DNA of 64,000 nt, taken from the NCBI RefSeq assembly GCF_004799445.1, contig NZ_SSNA01000198.1, positions 117,493 through 181,492 of the forward strand. Reading direction: 5' to 3'. Below the pieces are notes generated by a model that was given only the letters and a program-made list of their open reading frames with translations, made no database searches and had not been told where the DNA came from. This document shows positions 16,857-25,691 of the stretch, one piece after another. Each line of letters starts with the position of its first letter. Within the stretch, counting starts at the first letter, position 1. A program made the translations under genes and the position numbers. The DNA comes from Bradyrhizobium sp. (GTDB lineage: Bacteria > Pseudomonadota > Alphaproteobacteria > Rhizobiales > Xanthobacteraceae).

Positions 16857-19565
16857 CTAGTTGGCCGTCGCCAGCTTTCGCTGTTCGCCGCCGTCGACGC
16901 CCGCCTGCGCGATCAGGAGCTTCAATTCGGGAATGCACGAACCGCAATTGGTGCCGGCCTTGAGACGCAAGCCGAGTTCCGCAGCGGAGCGTGCCCCCGA
17001 CGCGATCGCGTCGCAAATCGTGTTGCGGCCGACGCCGAAACAGGCGCAGACGACGGGGCCGGCACTGGCCAACCCGTCCATCGATTTACCCGACAGCAGC
17101 ATCCTTCGCTGATCGTCGCTGAGCGCACCCGCGGCGAACAGGTCTTTCACCACGTTCCAGTCGCCGGCATCCCGCGCCGGGCCCAGGAACAGGCAGGTTT
17201 CGATTCCGTCCGCGGCAAAGCATGCCGCGCGGTAAACGCCGCCGCCAAAATCCCTGTATTCGGCGAGATCCTCGCCCGCGACCGAACGCAACCAGCTTGA
17301 CCATCCCATAAGGTCGGCGTTGTCGGCAAGCAGATAGCCGTGACCGGCGCCGACCGTCACGCGCGCCCACCACGCGTGATCCGGCAAGTTAAGCGGCGCG
17401 CGGGAGAGCGCAAAACCGCGAAAGACATATTCATAGGGCGTGATCGACGCCGGCGTCGCCTTGTTCTCGGGCTGGCCGGAATACGGATCGGTGAACGGCG
17501 CCACCAGCGCGCCGACCCGTGCGGAGGACGCCGTCGCCTCGCTCCAGTGGATCGGCGCGAACAGCATGCCGCGCTGCTGCCGTTCGCTGACCACGACCTT
17601 GAGAATGCATTGGCCGTAATCGGTGACGACGCGGGCGAAGCCGCCATCGACCACCCCGGTGATGGCCGCATCGTCGGGATGAACCTCGACGAACGGCTCG
17701 GGCAGATGCTGGCCCAGCCGGGGGCTGGTGCCGCTGCGGGTCATGGTGTGCCATTGGTCGCGGATACGGCCGGTGTTGAGCCGCAGCGGCCGTCCCGCCG
17801 TGGTTTCGGTTCGCAACGCGGGGACTTCGGGCGCGATGAAGCGCGCTCTGTGGTCGTTGGAAAAAAACCTGCCGTCAGCGAAGAAGCGCTGCTGCGGCTC
17901 GGTATCGCCAAGGCGGAGCGGCCACAGCACCGGAGCCATCGCCTCGAACGCGTCGTCCGACAGCAATTTCAACGCGCCGATATCGAAATCGCGGTCGCCA
18001 TTGTTCTCAAACGCCGACAGCGCGGCATGCTCGCGAAACACCTCTGCCGCTGAATGGAAATCGAACGCCGCGCCGAAGCCGAGACGTTTCGCCACCTCGC
18101 CGACGATCCACCAGTCCGGCCTGGTTTCTCCCGGCGGCGTCAGGAACGCACGCTGCCGCGAAATGCGCCGCTCCGAATTGGTCACGGTTCCGGATTTCTC
18201 TCCCCAGGCCTGCGCGGGCAACAGCACATGGGCGCCGGCATTGACGGTGTCGTTGGAAATAACGTTCTCCGAGACCACGAACAACTCGAGGTTCTTCAGC
18301 GCGGCGCGCGCGGCATCCGCATCCGGCAGCGACACCGCCGGGTTGGTGCCCATCACCCACAACGCCTTGATCTCGCCGCGCGCGATCGCCTCGAACAGCT
18401 GGACCGCTTTCAGCCCCTCATGGGTCGCGATGCGCGGCGCTTTCCAGAACCGGCGGACGCGGTCGATGTCCGGTGGCGTGAAACCCATATGTGCCGCGAG
18501 TTGGTTGGCGAGCCCGCCGACCTCGCGCCCGCCCATCGCATTGGGCTGGCCGGTGAGCGAGAAAGGCGACGCCCCCGGCTTGCCGATCCGCCCGGTGGCG
18601 AGGTGGCAATTGAGGATGGCGTTGACCTTGTCGGTGCCCTGCGCCGACTGGTTGACGCCTTGCGAATACAAGGTGACGACGCGTGGCGTATCGCCAAACA
18701 TCCGGAAAAACGCCGCGACATCCGGCTCGGAGAGACCGGTAGCCAGCGCGGTTGCGGCCGTGCTGCCGGCGATGCTCCGCGCCCGCGCCAGCGCTTCGTC
18801 GAATCCGCCGGTATGGTTGTCGATGTAGCCGCGATCCAGCGCGCCGGTATCGGCGAGATGGACCAGCAACCCTGCGAACAGCGCGGTGTCGGTGCCGGGC
18901 CTCAGGCCCAGGAACAGATCGGCATCACCGGCGGTATCGGTCCGGCGCGGGTCGATCACCACGATACGCGCACCACGCCGCTGCTTGTTGGCGAGCATGC
19001 GCTGGAACAGGACCGGATGGCACCATGCCGCGTTGGAGCCGACCAGAACCAAGAGATCGGCCTCATCGAGATCTTCGTAGCAGCCGGGCACGGTGTCGGC
19101 GCCGAAGGCGCGGCGATGGCCGGCGACCGACGAGGACATGCACAGCCGCGAATTGGTGTCGACATTGGCGCTGCCGATGAACCCCTTCATCAGCTTGTTG
19201 GCGACGTAATAATCCTCGGTCAGCAGTTGCCCGGAGAGATAAAACGCCACCGCGCCGGGGCCGTCGCGCTTGATGATATGGGCAAGGCGATGGGCGACAT
19301 GGTCGAGCGCGTCGGGCCAGGCCACCTGCTCCATCGAGCCCTTGCGGCAGCGGATCATCGGAAACAGCAAGCGGCCCTCAAGCCCCAGCGTTTCGCCGAG
19401 CGCCGAGCCTTTCGAACACAGCCGTCCGAAGTTGGCGGGGTGCTCGGGATCGCCCGATATCGCCGCCCCGCCGCGACCGTCAGGCGTCGCCAGCACGCCG
19501 CAACCGACGCCGCAATACGGACAGGCGGTGCGCGTGGTGCGCAGCGCGGGATCGACGGCGGTCAT
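16857..19565 (-). CDS. nasC: Assimilatory nitrate reductase, molybdopterin catalytic subunit
   Basis: 902 residues, started at the ATG (TAVDPALRTT). An N-terminal [4Fe-4S] site uses Cys15, Cys18, Cys22 and Cys50 (CPYCGVGC, RLCSKGS). A bis-molybdopterin domain follows (SRLCMSSSVAG, NPAVSLPDADAAR, GEKSGTVTNSERRISRQR), then a molydopterin-dinucleotide-binding domain (LNTGRIRDQWHTMTRSG). A C-terminal [2Fe-2S] BFD-type domain with CACFGVG and GTNCGSC follows. It reduces nitrate to nitrite in the cytoplasm. It is last in a four-gene operon, 13 bases after flp, in the gene order described for B. diazoefficiens narK-bjgb-flp-nasC. Confidence 0.95.
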   Translation of the reverse strand: MTAVDPALRTTRTACPYCGVGCGVLATPDGRGGAAISGDPEHPANFGRLCSKGSALGETLGLEGRLLFPMIRCRKGSMEQVAWPDALDHVAHRLAHIIKRDGPGAVAFYLSGQLLTEDYYVANKLMKGFIGSANVDTNSRLCMSSSVAGHRRAFGADTVPGCYEDLDEADLLVLVGSNAAWCHPVLFQRMLANKQRRGARIVVIDPRRTDTAGDADLFLGLRPGTDTALFAGLLVHLADTGALDRGYIDNHTGGFDEALARARSIAGSTAATALATGLSEPDVAAFFRMFGDTPRVVTLYSQGVNQSAQGTDKVNAILNCHLATGRIGKPGASPFSLTGQPNAMGGREVGGLANQLAAHMGFTPPDIDRVRRFWKAPRIATHEGLKAVQLFEAIARGEIKALWVMGTNPAVSLPDADAARAALKNLELFVVSENVISNDTVNAGAHVLLPAQAWGEKSGTVTNSERRISRQRAFLTPPGETRPDWWIVGEVAKRLGFGAAFDFHSAAEVFREHAALSAFENNGDRDFDIGALKLLSDDAFEAMAPVLWPLRLGDTEPQQRFFADGRFFSNDHRARFIAPEVPALRTETTAGRPLRLNTGRIRDQWHTMTRSGTSPRLGQHLPEPFVEVHPDDAAITGVVDGGFARVVTDYGQCILKVVVSERQQRGMLFAPIHWSEATASSARVGALVAPFTDPYSGQPENKATPASITPYEYVFRGFALSRAPLNLPDHAWWARVTVGAGHGYLLADNADLMGWSSWLRSVAGEDLAEYRDFGGGVYRAACFAADGIETCLFLGPARDAGDWNVVKDLFAAGALSDDQRRMLLSGKSMDGLASAGPVVCACFGVGRNTICDAIASGARSAAELGLRLKAGTNCGSCIPELKLLIAQAGVDGGEQRKLATAN

Positions 19566-19578
19566 CGAAATAATCCGG

Positions 19579-20796
19579 TCATGCCGCCTCTGCCACGATC
19601 GCAACCGAGCGGCCGAACATCATATCCTTGCGAATTCTCGCAACCGATTGCCGGCTGCGGATCAATTCCAGATACCAGAGCGCATCGCCGACATCGCCGA
19701 CCAGCACCGCGCCGGTGAGCCGGCCGTCGGATATCACGAGCTTCTTGTAGGTACCGCGCCTGATATCGCTGAGCACGATGGCCTCGCTGCCATCGCTCCC
19801 GAGAAAATCGCCCGCCGAAAACACACTGACGCCGGAGACCTTGAGATTGGTCGCGACCACGCTGCCGCCATAAGCGACCGGCCGGCCGGCCAGATGCTGG
19901 GCCAGGACGCGCGCCTGCTCGTAGGCCGGCTCGACCAGGCCGTAACAGATGCCGCGATGCTCGGCGCATTCGCCGAGGGCGAAGATATCCGGCGCCCCGG
20001 TTTGCAGATGGTCGTCAACGATGACGCCGCGATTGACGGCAATGCCGGCGTCTCGGGCGAGCGCAATATTGGGCCGGATGCCGGCGGCGAAAATCACCGC
20101 ATCGGCCTCGATCTGGCGTCCATCCGTCAGTTCGACGCCCTCGACGCGGCTCTCGCCAAGGATCCGCGCGGTGTTGGCATCGAGCAGAACTTCGATGCCC
20201 TTGGGCTCGACGAGAGATTTCAGCAGCGCCGCCGCCGCTGCGTCAAGCTGGCGCTCCATCAAGCGGTCCATCAGGTGGATCAGGGTTACCGGCGCTCCCG
20301 CCTTGGCGAGGCCGTAGGCGGCTTCCAGTCCCAATAGTCCGCCGCCGACCACCACGACGCGCTTCCTCGATGCGGCGAGCGTCAGCAATAGATCGACATC
20401 CCGGCTGTCGCGAAAGGTATGGACGCCGGCGAGTTCGGCGCCGGGCACGTTGAGCCGCAGCGGCGTCGAGCCGGTGGCAAGCACCAGCCTGGAAAACGCG
20501 ACGCTCTCCTCATTTGCGATCTTGAGTTCGCGGCGGCCGACGTCGATCTCGGTGACGGCGCAGCCATATTTCAGGGTAACGCCGCGGTCGCGCCACCAAT
20601 CGGCCGGCCTGAGTTCGATATCATGGGAGGCGGTCTCGCCCGCCAGCACCGAGGACAGCAGCACCCGATTGTAGGCGAGCCGCGGTTCGTCCCCGATCAC
20701 GGCGATGGCGTAGCGCCCGAGCGCCACCTTCGCCAGTTCGTCGACCAGACGCGCCGCGGCCATTCCGTTGCCGACGATAACCAGCGGTTCGCTCAC
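19579..20796 (-). CDS. flp: FAD/NAD(P)H-dependent oxidoreductase of the nitrate assimilation operon
   Basis: 405 residues. It has an N-terminal FAD fold (VIVGNGMAAARLVDEL), a second Rossmann fold for NAD(P)H (VVVVGGGLLGLEAAYGLAKA) and the FAD-closing motif DIFALGECAEH, as in the flavoprotein half of NirB and rubredoxin reductases. In B. diazoefficiens the homologous protein passes electrons to NasC and supports haemoglobin-dependent NO removal; that role is transferred here by operon order. Gaps of 10 bases to bjgb and 13 to nasC indicate co-transcription. Confidence 0.92.
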   Translation of the reverse strand: MSEPLVIVGNGMAAARLVDELAKVALGRYAIAVIGDEPRLAYNRVLLSSVLAGETASHDIELRPADWWRDRGVTLKYGCAVTEIDVGRRELKIANEESVAFSRLVLATGSTPLRLNVPGAELAGVHTFRDSRDVDLLLTLAASRKRVVVVGGGLLGLEAAYGLAKAGAPVTLIHLMDRLMERQLDAAAAALLKSLVEPKGIEVLLDANTARILGESRVEGVELTDGRQIEADAVIFAAGIRPNIALARDAGIAVNRGVIVDDHLQTGAPDIFALGECAEHRGICYGLVEPAYEQARVLAQHLAGRPVAYGGSVVATNLKVSGVSVFSAGDFLGSDGSEAIVLSDIRRGTYKKLVISDGRLTGAVLVGDVGDALWYLELIRSRQSVARIRKDMMFGRSVAIVAEAA

Positions 20797-20806
20797 GGCG
20801 TATCCT

Positions 20807-21232
20807 TTACTCGGCTGCCTGGGACCTGCCGTAGGCCTCGGAAATCATGAAGCCGGCGAGCGTGCCATAGGCCGTGGTCCATGCATCCGCGACCGCAGGG
20901 GTCCAGCCATCGCCGAGTCCCTTTTCCAAGGTCCACAGCAACGCTGCGCCGACCACCGGATAGTGCTCGGCCTTGGCGCCGTAACCGACGTGACGCTTGG
21001 CCAGCGCACTTGCCGCGGGCAGTATCGATTCAAGATTGCCGAGGCCGTTGACCACGGCGGCCAGCATCGTCATCAGCTTCTTGCGCTGCTCGGTCATATC
21101 CGCGGGAAACATCGATTTGACCTGTGGCGCGATCTCGAACAGGCGATCGTAGAACATCACCGCCGCCTGTTCCGAAATCGGCGCCACCTTCGAGAAGCTC
21201 GACTGCACGAGTTTGACCTGATCCGGTGTCAT
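20807..21232 (-). CDS. bjgb: Single-domain bacterial haemoglobin
   Basis: 141 residues from the ATG of TPDQVKLVQSSF, preceded by AGGAGG. It is a globin fold without a reductase domain, with the proximal haem ligand at His81 (AKRHVGYG) and the conserved HYPVVGAALLWTLE helix G. The FYDRLFEIAPQVKSMF helix pair is typical of Vitreoscilla-type globins. In B. diazoefficiens this protein (Bjgb) protects against NO produced during nitrate assimilation, using the neighbouring flavoprotein as reductase. It is second in the operon. Confidence 0.93.
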   Translation of the reverse strand: MTPDQVKLVQSSFSKVAPISEQAAVMFYDRLFEIAPQVKSMFPADMTEQRKKLMTMLAAVVNGLGNLESILPAASALAKRHVGYGAKAEHYPVVGAALLWTLEKGLGDGWTPAVADAWTTAYGTLAGFMISEAYGRSQAAE

Positions 21233-21256
21233 TTTTGCCTCCTGAATCTTCTCCTG

Positions 21257-21284
21257 AACTTCGCCGCGCAAGCGCGGCGAAGTT
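21257..21284 (-). other. Perfect 12-bp stem-loop between narK and bjgb
   Basis: aacttcgccgcg (21257-21268) pairs perfectly with cgcggcgaagtt (21273-21284) around a caag loop. There is no T-run on the minus strand, so it is more likely an mRNA stability or processing element separating the transporter from the enzyme genes than a terminator. Confidence 0.6.
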
Positions 21285-21296
21285 TCATGGTGCCGC

Positions 21297-22679
21297 TCAA
21301 ACACGCGCCTCGGCGAGGCTCGTCGCGCCCGCTGTCGCCGGGCTCCTGCGCAGGTAGAACCACCAGGTCATCGCCAGACAGACCGCGTAGAACGCCAGAT
21401 AGATTTCCAGCGCCAGCTGCGGACCGCCGGTGATGGCGATCGACTTGCCGAAGCCGCTCGGGATCAGGTAGCCGCCGCAGGCGCCAATTGCGCCGATGAA
21501 TCCGACCGCCGCGCCGCTTTCGATGCTGGCCGTCTTCAGCGCGAGCGCCCGGCCGGCTTCACCCGTACCCTTTGCCTTTCGAAGATTCTCCTCGCGGAAA
21601 ATCGAGGGAATCATCCGGTAGGTCGATCCGTTGCCGATTCCGGTCGTCACGAAAATGATGAGAAACATCGTCAGGAATCCGGCGAAGTCCTTGATCCCCA
21701 CGAAGTACAGGACGCCGATCGTTGCGGCGCCCATCGCGATGAAATTCCAGAACGTGATGATCGCGCCGCCAACCTTGTCGGCGAGCAGGCCGCCCAGCGG
21801 ACGGGACAGCGAACCGACCAGCGGTCCGAGAAACGCGATCGCCACGGTGACCGCCGGGAACTGGGTCTTGATCAGCAGCGGGAACGCGGCCGAGTAGCCG
21901 ATGAAGGAGCCGAACGTCCCGATATAGATGAAGGACATGATCCAGGTATGCTTGCGGCCGACGATGGCGAGCTGGTCCTTGAATGAGGACTTGGCCGAAG
22001 TGAGGTTGTTCATGAAGAAAATCGCGCCGAAGATCGCGACTACGAGCGGCAGGATCCACATCAGTCCGGCATTCTGGAGATAGACCCCCGAGACCGGCGT
22101 GGCCTGGTAGAGATTGAAAATGCCAAAACCCATCAGAATGGGCGTCAACAACTGTACGCTGCTGACGCCGATATTGCCGCCGGCCGCGTTGAGGCCGAGC
22201 GCCCAGCCCTTCATGCGGTCGGGAAAGAAGAAAGAGATGTTGGCCATGCTCGAGGCGAAGTTACCGCCGCCGAGGCCTGCGGTGGAAGCAACCAGCAGCA
22301 TCAGCCAGAACGGGGTATTGGGCTCGCTCACGAAATAGGCCAGCCCAAAGGTCGGGATGAAAAGCACCGCAGCGCTGAAGATGGTCCAGTTGCGACCGCC
22401 GAACGTCGTCACCGCAAAGGTGTAGGGAAATCGCATCAGCGAGCCGATCAATCCGGGGATCGCCACCAGCTGAAACAGCTGGTCGGTCGTGTAATTGAAG
22501 CCGGCGGCCGGCAATTTGGTGGCGACGATGCTCCAGATCAGCCAGACCGAAAATCCGATGTGCTCCGCAACGATCGACCAGATGAGGTTGCGCCGGGCGA
22601 TGACTTTGCCCTTGGAATTCCAAAACGTCTCATCTTCCGGCTTCCAGTCCGAAATCCAGGTCGAGTCTTGCGTGCTCAT
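21297..22679 (-). CDS. narK: Nitrate/nitrite transporter, MFS (NarK family)
   Basis: 460 residues from an ATG (STQDSTWISDW) with AAGGAAG upstream; twelve membrane helices. The nitrate-signature stretches are present: the helix-5 GLGGGNFASSMANISFFFPD motif and the helix-11 GACGGYLIPSGFG motif, with conserved Arg in SLMRFPYTFAV. It imports nitrate or exports nitrite across the inner membrane. It is first gene of the operon with bjgb, flp and nasC, behind a candidate sigma54 promoter and a GC-rich leader of about 130 bases. Confidence 0.95.
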   Translation of the reverse strand: MSTQDSTWISDWKPEDETFWNSKGKVIARRNLIWSIVAEHIGFSVWLIWSIVATKLPAAGFNYTTDQLFQLVAIPGLIGSLMRFPYTFAVTTFGGRNWTIFSAAVLFIPTFGLAYFVSEPNTPFWLMLLVASTAGLGGGNFASSMANISFFFPDRMKGWALGLNAAGGNIGVSSVQLLTPILMGFGIFNLYQATPVSGVYLQNAGLMWILPLVVAIFGAIFFMNNLTSAKSSFKDQLAIVGRKHTWIMSFIYIGTFGSFIGYSAAFPLLIKTQFPAVTVAIAFLGPLVGSLSRPLGGLLADKVGGAIITFWNFIAMGAATIGVLYFVGIKDFAGFLTMFLIIFVTTGIGNGSTYRMIPSIFREENLRKAKGTGEAGRALALKTASIESGAAVGFIGAIGACGGYLIPSGFGKSIAITGGPQLALEIYLAFYAVCLAMTWWFYLRRSPATAGATSLAEARV

Positions 22680-22820
22680 CAGCAACTTCCTTTTCTGAAC
22701 GGGTGCAGCCACGGTGATTGCGCTCTAAAGGCATAGGGGCGCGCTCTGGGGAGGCCCCAGTTTGGCGGTCGCAATTGGGATGATTGTTCCGACGGCATCG
22801 GTGGCGTCGGCACTAGCTAT

Positions 22821-22835
22821 TCAAGCTTCGTGCCA
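22821..22835 (-). promoter_or_regulatory. Candidate sigma54 (RpoN) promoter of the narK operon
   Basis: On the minus strand, TGGCAC-GAAGC-TTGA matches the -24/-12 consensus TGGCAC-N5-TTGC except for the last base. Transcription would begin near 22811, leaving a leader of about 130 bases before narK. A leader hairpin ctgggg/ccccag lies at 22746-22760. NtrC/RpoN control of assimilatory nitrate genes is established in B. diazoefficiens; no convincing NtrC site was found here. Confidence 0.55.
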
Positions 22836-22933
22836 AGCCGCCACGACAAGAAATATATTGAAATTAGAATAAGTTATGGAGACATGCCGGGACCGGCGGC
22901 CGGTGCCGGCACGCCGCGAAAATTTGCGATTCG

Positions 22934-22964
22934 CTTATTTCTTGTGCGTCGCACAATAAATAAG
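22934..22964. other. 31-bp near-perfect palindrome downstream of the dioxygenase gene
   Basis: The arms cttatttcttgtgcg and cgcacaataaataag pair around a single central base with one mismatch. The core ttgtgc-gtc-gcacaa is perfect. It lies 21 bases beyond the dioxygenase stop codon and about 100 bases upstream of the predicted sigma54 site of narK. It could be a terminator hairpin (no T-run) or a dimer operator. Confidence 0.6.
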
Positions 22965-22985
22965 CAGACGATTCAAGCCGCGGTT

Positions 22986-23900
22986 TCAGGCGTCCTCGGT
23001 CACCGCCGCCATCATCGGCTTGGGCGCAATTCCCTGACCGGGCCTCATGCGGAATTCGTAGGTCATCAGATGCCAGGGCGTGGCCGCCGGCTTGCCGTCG
23101 GGCATCGTTGCATCGGTCCGCTTCTCGATTTTGGAGACCAGTTCGTCCTTCACCCCGAACACGACGTCGGTGTCGAGGTACTTGTCGCCTTCCATGAAGA
23201 CGTGGGTGATCAGCGGTTCGTAGCCGGGAGCGTCGACGAGGAAGTGGACATGCGCCGGCCGCATCGGATGGCGCCGGGTCTGCAGGATCATCTCCCCGAC
23301 CGGACCATCGGTCGGGATCGGGTAGCTGCACGGCAGAATGGTGCGAAAGAAGAAGCGGCCATCGGCATCGGTGATGAATCGCGCCCGCGATGACGGACCC
23401 TGGGTTTCGTATTCCGGCTTTTGCGAATCGTAATAGCCCTCGTCGTCGGCGTGCCAGACGTCGACCGGAACCCCCGCCAGCGGTTTACCCGCGAGATCCG
23501 TGACCCTGCTCTGCACAAACATCCGATCTCCCTGCAGATTGGCCGAGATGTCGGTGCCATGCGGCATCGGCTTGTGTTCGCCGACATAGAACGGGCCAAG
23601 CACGGTGGTCTCGGTCGCGCCTTCGCGTTCGCGATGGTTCACGGCATCGACCAGCATTGAGACCCCGAGCACGTCGGACAGCAGGATGAACTCCTGGCGG
23701 CTCGGCGTGCATTTCTGGCCGACACGGGTCAGAAAGTCGATCGCGTATTCCCATTCGCCGAAGGTGAGGTCGGTCCGGCGCACGAAATCGTGCAGCGACT
23801 TTACCAGTTCCTCCAACAGGAATTTGACACGCGGGTCCGGCGTCTCGTCGAAACTGCGGATAACGGCGGCGGTCAGTTCGGTGTCGTTGAATTGGGGCAT
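22986..23900 (-). CDS. Intradiol ring-cleavage dioxygenase (hydroxyquinol/catechol 1,2-dioxygenase family)
   Basis: 304 residues with AGGA upstream of the ATG (PQFNDTELTAAV). The N-terminal helical dimerisation domain (about 1-100) precedes a beta-sandwich. The non-haem Fe(III) ligands are Tyr157 (DEGYYDS), Tyr193 (PCSYPIP), His217 and His219 (RPAHVHF), with the same spacings as catechol 1,2-dioxygenase. It opens a dihydroxy- or trihydroxy-aromatic ring between the hydroxyls. The N-terminal segment SFDETPDPRVKFLLEELVKSLH is more like hydroxyquinol 1,2-dioxygenase. No other aromatic-degradation gene lies next to it, so the substrate stays open. Confidence 0.88.
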   Translation of the reverse strand: MPQFNDTELTAAVIRSFDETPDPRVKFLLEELVKSLHDFVRRTDLTFGEWEYAIDFLTRVGQKCTPSRQEFILLSDVLGVSMLVDAVNHREREGATETTVLGPFYVGEHKPMPHGTDISANLQGDRMFVQSRVTDLAGKPLAGVPVDVWHADDEGYYDSQKPEYETQGPSSRARFITDADGRFFFRTILPCSYPIPTDGPVGEMILQTRRHPMRPAHVHFLVDAPGYEPLITHVFMEGDKYLDTDVVFGVKDELVSKIEKRTDATMPDGKPAATPWHLMTYEFRMRPGQGIAPKPMMAAVTEDA

Positions 23901-24041
23901 TGTTGCTGTCCTGGGGGTTACGCCATTGCCGCATAAGCCTACACTAGCGATCCCGCCGAGGTAAACGCACCACGGTTGGAACAGGGCACACTTTTCGGCT
24001 ATCAAGGCCGCCTCTGCCTGGCTCTCCGGAGACCGTTTCCG

Positions 24042-25316
24042 ATGTTAACCGCTGCCCCCGCCTCGCCCGAATCCGCCGGCATGTCCAAGGCCGCCTTCGA
24101 TCGTATCGAGGACCATCTGAAGACCCGCTACATCGATGCCGGCCGCTTTCCGGGAACGCAGCTGCTGGTCTATCGCCGCGGCAAGGTCGTCCACAGCGCG
24201 GTGCAGGGTTTTGCCGACATCGAACGCAAAGCCGCGATGAAGCACGACAGCATTTTCCGCATCTATTCGATGACCAAGCCGATCACCAGCGTGGCCTTCA
24301 TGATGCTGTTCGAGGAAGGCCGCGTCGCGCTCGACGAGCCCGTCCACAAATATATCCCGGAATGGAAGAACCTCGGCGTTTTCCAGGCCGGCACCGCGCC
24401 GGCATTTCTGACCAGGCCGCCGTCGCGGCCGATGCTGATCGTGGATCTCCTGCGGCACACCTCCGGCCTGACCTACGGCTTCCAACAACGCTCCAACGTG
24501 GACGCGGCCTATCGCGAAATGAAGATCGGCGAGGTCGAGAAGGCCGGGACGCTGCAATCGATGATCGAGGATCTGGCCAAAGTTCCGCTGGAATTTTCAC
24601 CCGGCGAGGCCTGGAATTATTCGGTCTCCACCGATGTGATCGGTTACCTGATCGGCAAGATCAGCGGCCAGCCGTTCGAACGGTTTCTGCGAGAACGCAT
24701 CTTCGCTCCGCTTGGCATGAATGATACCGACTTCTTCGTGCCGGCCGACAAGGCCCATCGCTTCGCGGCCTGTTATTCGGCAAGCCCGCAAGGCGGCATG
24801 ACGTTTCACGCGACCGACCGCAAGGGCGGCCTGACCTTGCAGGATGACCCGGCCACGAGCTCCTTTCTGTCCCCGCCGGCGTTCATTTCCGGTGGCGGCG
24901 GCCTGTGTTCGACCGCGGCTGATTATCTCGCCTTCTGCCGGGCGCTGCTCAATGGCGGCGAACTCGACGGCGTCAGGCTGATCGGCCCGAAAACGCTGGC
25001 CTTGATGACTGCAAATCATTTGCCCGGCGGACGCGACCTGCCGGAAATGTCGCGATCGCTGTTCTCCGAGGCGACCTATAACGGCATCGGTTTTGGGCTC
25101 GGCTTCTCGGTGACGATGAACCCCGCGCAGACCCTGATTCCCGGCAGCCGCGGCGAGTATGCATGGGGAGGTGCAGCGACGACATCGTTCTGGATCGATC
25201 CCGCCGAAGAGCTGATCGCGATCTTCATGACCCAGGTGCTGCCGTCGACCGCCACCGCGATCCGGCGCGAACTTCGCACCATGGTTTACGCCGGAATTAC
25301 CGACAGCAATCTTTAG
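24042..25316 (+). CDS. Serine hydrolase, beta-lactamase/EstB-like family
   Basis: 424 residues from ATG 24042 with GGAGA upstream. It has the class-C-like nucleophile motif S-x-x-K (Ser76-Met-Thr-Lys79), the Tyr193 motif (WNYSVST) and a late WGGAATTSFWIDP in the place of the KTG motif. Such proteins hydrolyse esters or act on peptides rather than being true beta-lactamases. No signal peptide is seen, so it is probably cytosolic. It is divergent from the dioxygenase gene across 141 bases. Confidence 0.85.
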   Translation: MLTAAPASPESAGMSKAAFDRIEDHLKTRYIDAGRFPGTQLLVYRRGKVVHSAVQGFADIERKAAMKHDSIFRIYSMTKPITSVAFMMLFEEGRVALDEPVHKYIPEWKNLGVFQAGTAPAFLTRPPSRPMLIVDLLRHTSGLTYGFQQRSNVDAAYREMKIGEVEKAGTLQSMIEDLAKVPLEFSPGEAWNYSVSTDVIGYLIGKISGQPFERFLRERIFAPLGMNDTDFFVPADKAHRFAACYSASPQGGMTFHATDRKGGLTLQDDPATSSFLSPPAFISGGGGLCSTAADYLAFCRALLNGGELDGVRLIGPKTLALMTANHLPGGRDLPEMSRSLFSEATYNGIGFGLGFSVTMNPAQTLIPGSRGEYAWGGAATTSFWIDPAEELIAIFMTQVLPSTATAIRRELRTMVYAGITDSNL

Positions 25317-25351
25317 AGCGGTTTCGAGCGAAGGCCCTGTCCCGGACTCCG

Positions 25352-25450
25352 GAGTACGGGCTCGATCAACTCGGCTGCGAAGCCACCGTCGACTTTTTGC
25401 CGCACGGCGTGGTCTATACCATCACCTGTTCGCTCGAAGACGAAGGCTGA
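25352..25450 (+). pseudogene. Possible remnant of a histidine-kinase C-terminus
   Basis: An in-frame stretch ending in a stop reads EYGLDQLGCEATVDFLPHGV then VYTITCSLEDEG. This resembles the last strand-turn-strand of HWE/HisKA_2 kinase ATPase domains (LGG-x-x-x-x-x-F-x-P-x-G-x-x-x-x-I). Nothing upstream continues the domain; a dispersed-repeat motif and the serine hydrolase stop codon precede it. Confidence 0.25.
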
Positions 25451-25464
25451 ACCGATCGCGTCCG

Positions 25465-25497
25465 CGAGCAAGATTCAACAAAGTTGAATCTTGCTCG
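25465..25497. terminator. Strong hairpin between convergent genes
   Basis: Perfect 15-bp arms cgagcaagattcaac / gttgaatcttgctcg with an AAA loop. It lies between the convergent serine hydrolase and ccdA genes, so it may stop transcription from both sides. It lacks a T-tract. Confidence 0.45.
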
Positions 25498-25515
25498 TCG
25501 TTCATCTTGTTGTTT

Positions 25516-25650
25516 GAGCATGATCTTTGCGCAAACGCTTTCGCGTTTGTCGCGAGGGAAAACCGGTATCCACTTTTCCGGATCATGCTCTAAAGCGTTT
25601 TCAAGCGAAGTGGAGACCGGTTCGCGTCAAGAAAACGCGTCAAACCAAGA
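25516..25650. repeat. Two dispersed repeat units back to back
   Basis: Unit one (25516-25590) has perfect inverted ends gagcatgatc / gatcatgctc and the core aaccggtatccacttttccg, a widespread alphaproteobacterial repeat. Unit two (25592-25650, aaagcgttttcaagcgaag ... gaaaacgcgtc) matches the one at 15632-15711. Confidence 0.7.
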
Positions 25651-25691
25651 ACCTAGAGCCCCGTTTCAATTCAATCGAAACGGAAAAGGCT

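Noticed and set aside
22895..22916. ggccggtgccggcac as an NtrC site for narK
   Set aside because: It is a GC palindrome without the TGCACC-N5-GGTGCA spacing.
22942..22956. ttgtgcgtcgcacaa as a FixK/FNR box
   Set aside because: The half sites TTG and CAA are nine bases apart rather than eight, and the inner GAT/ATC bases are missing.
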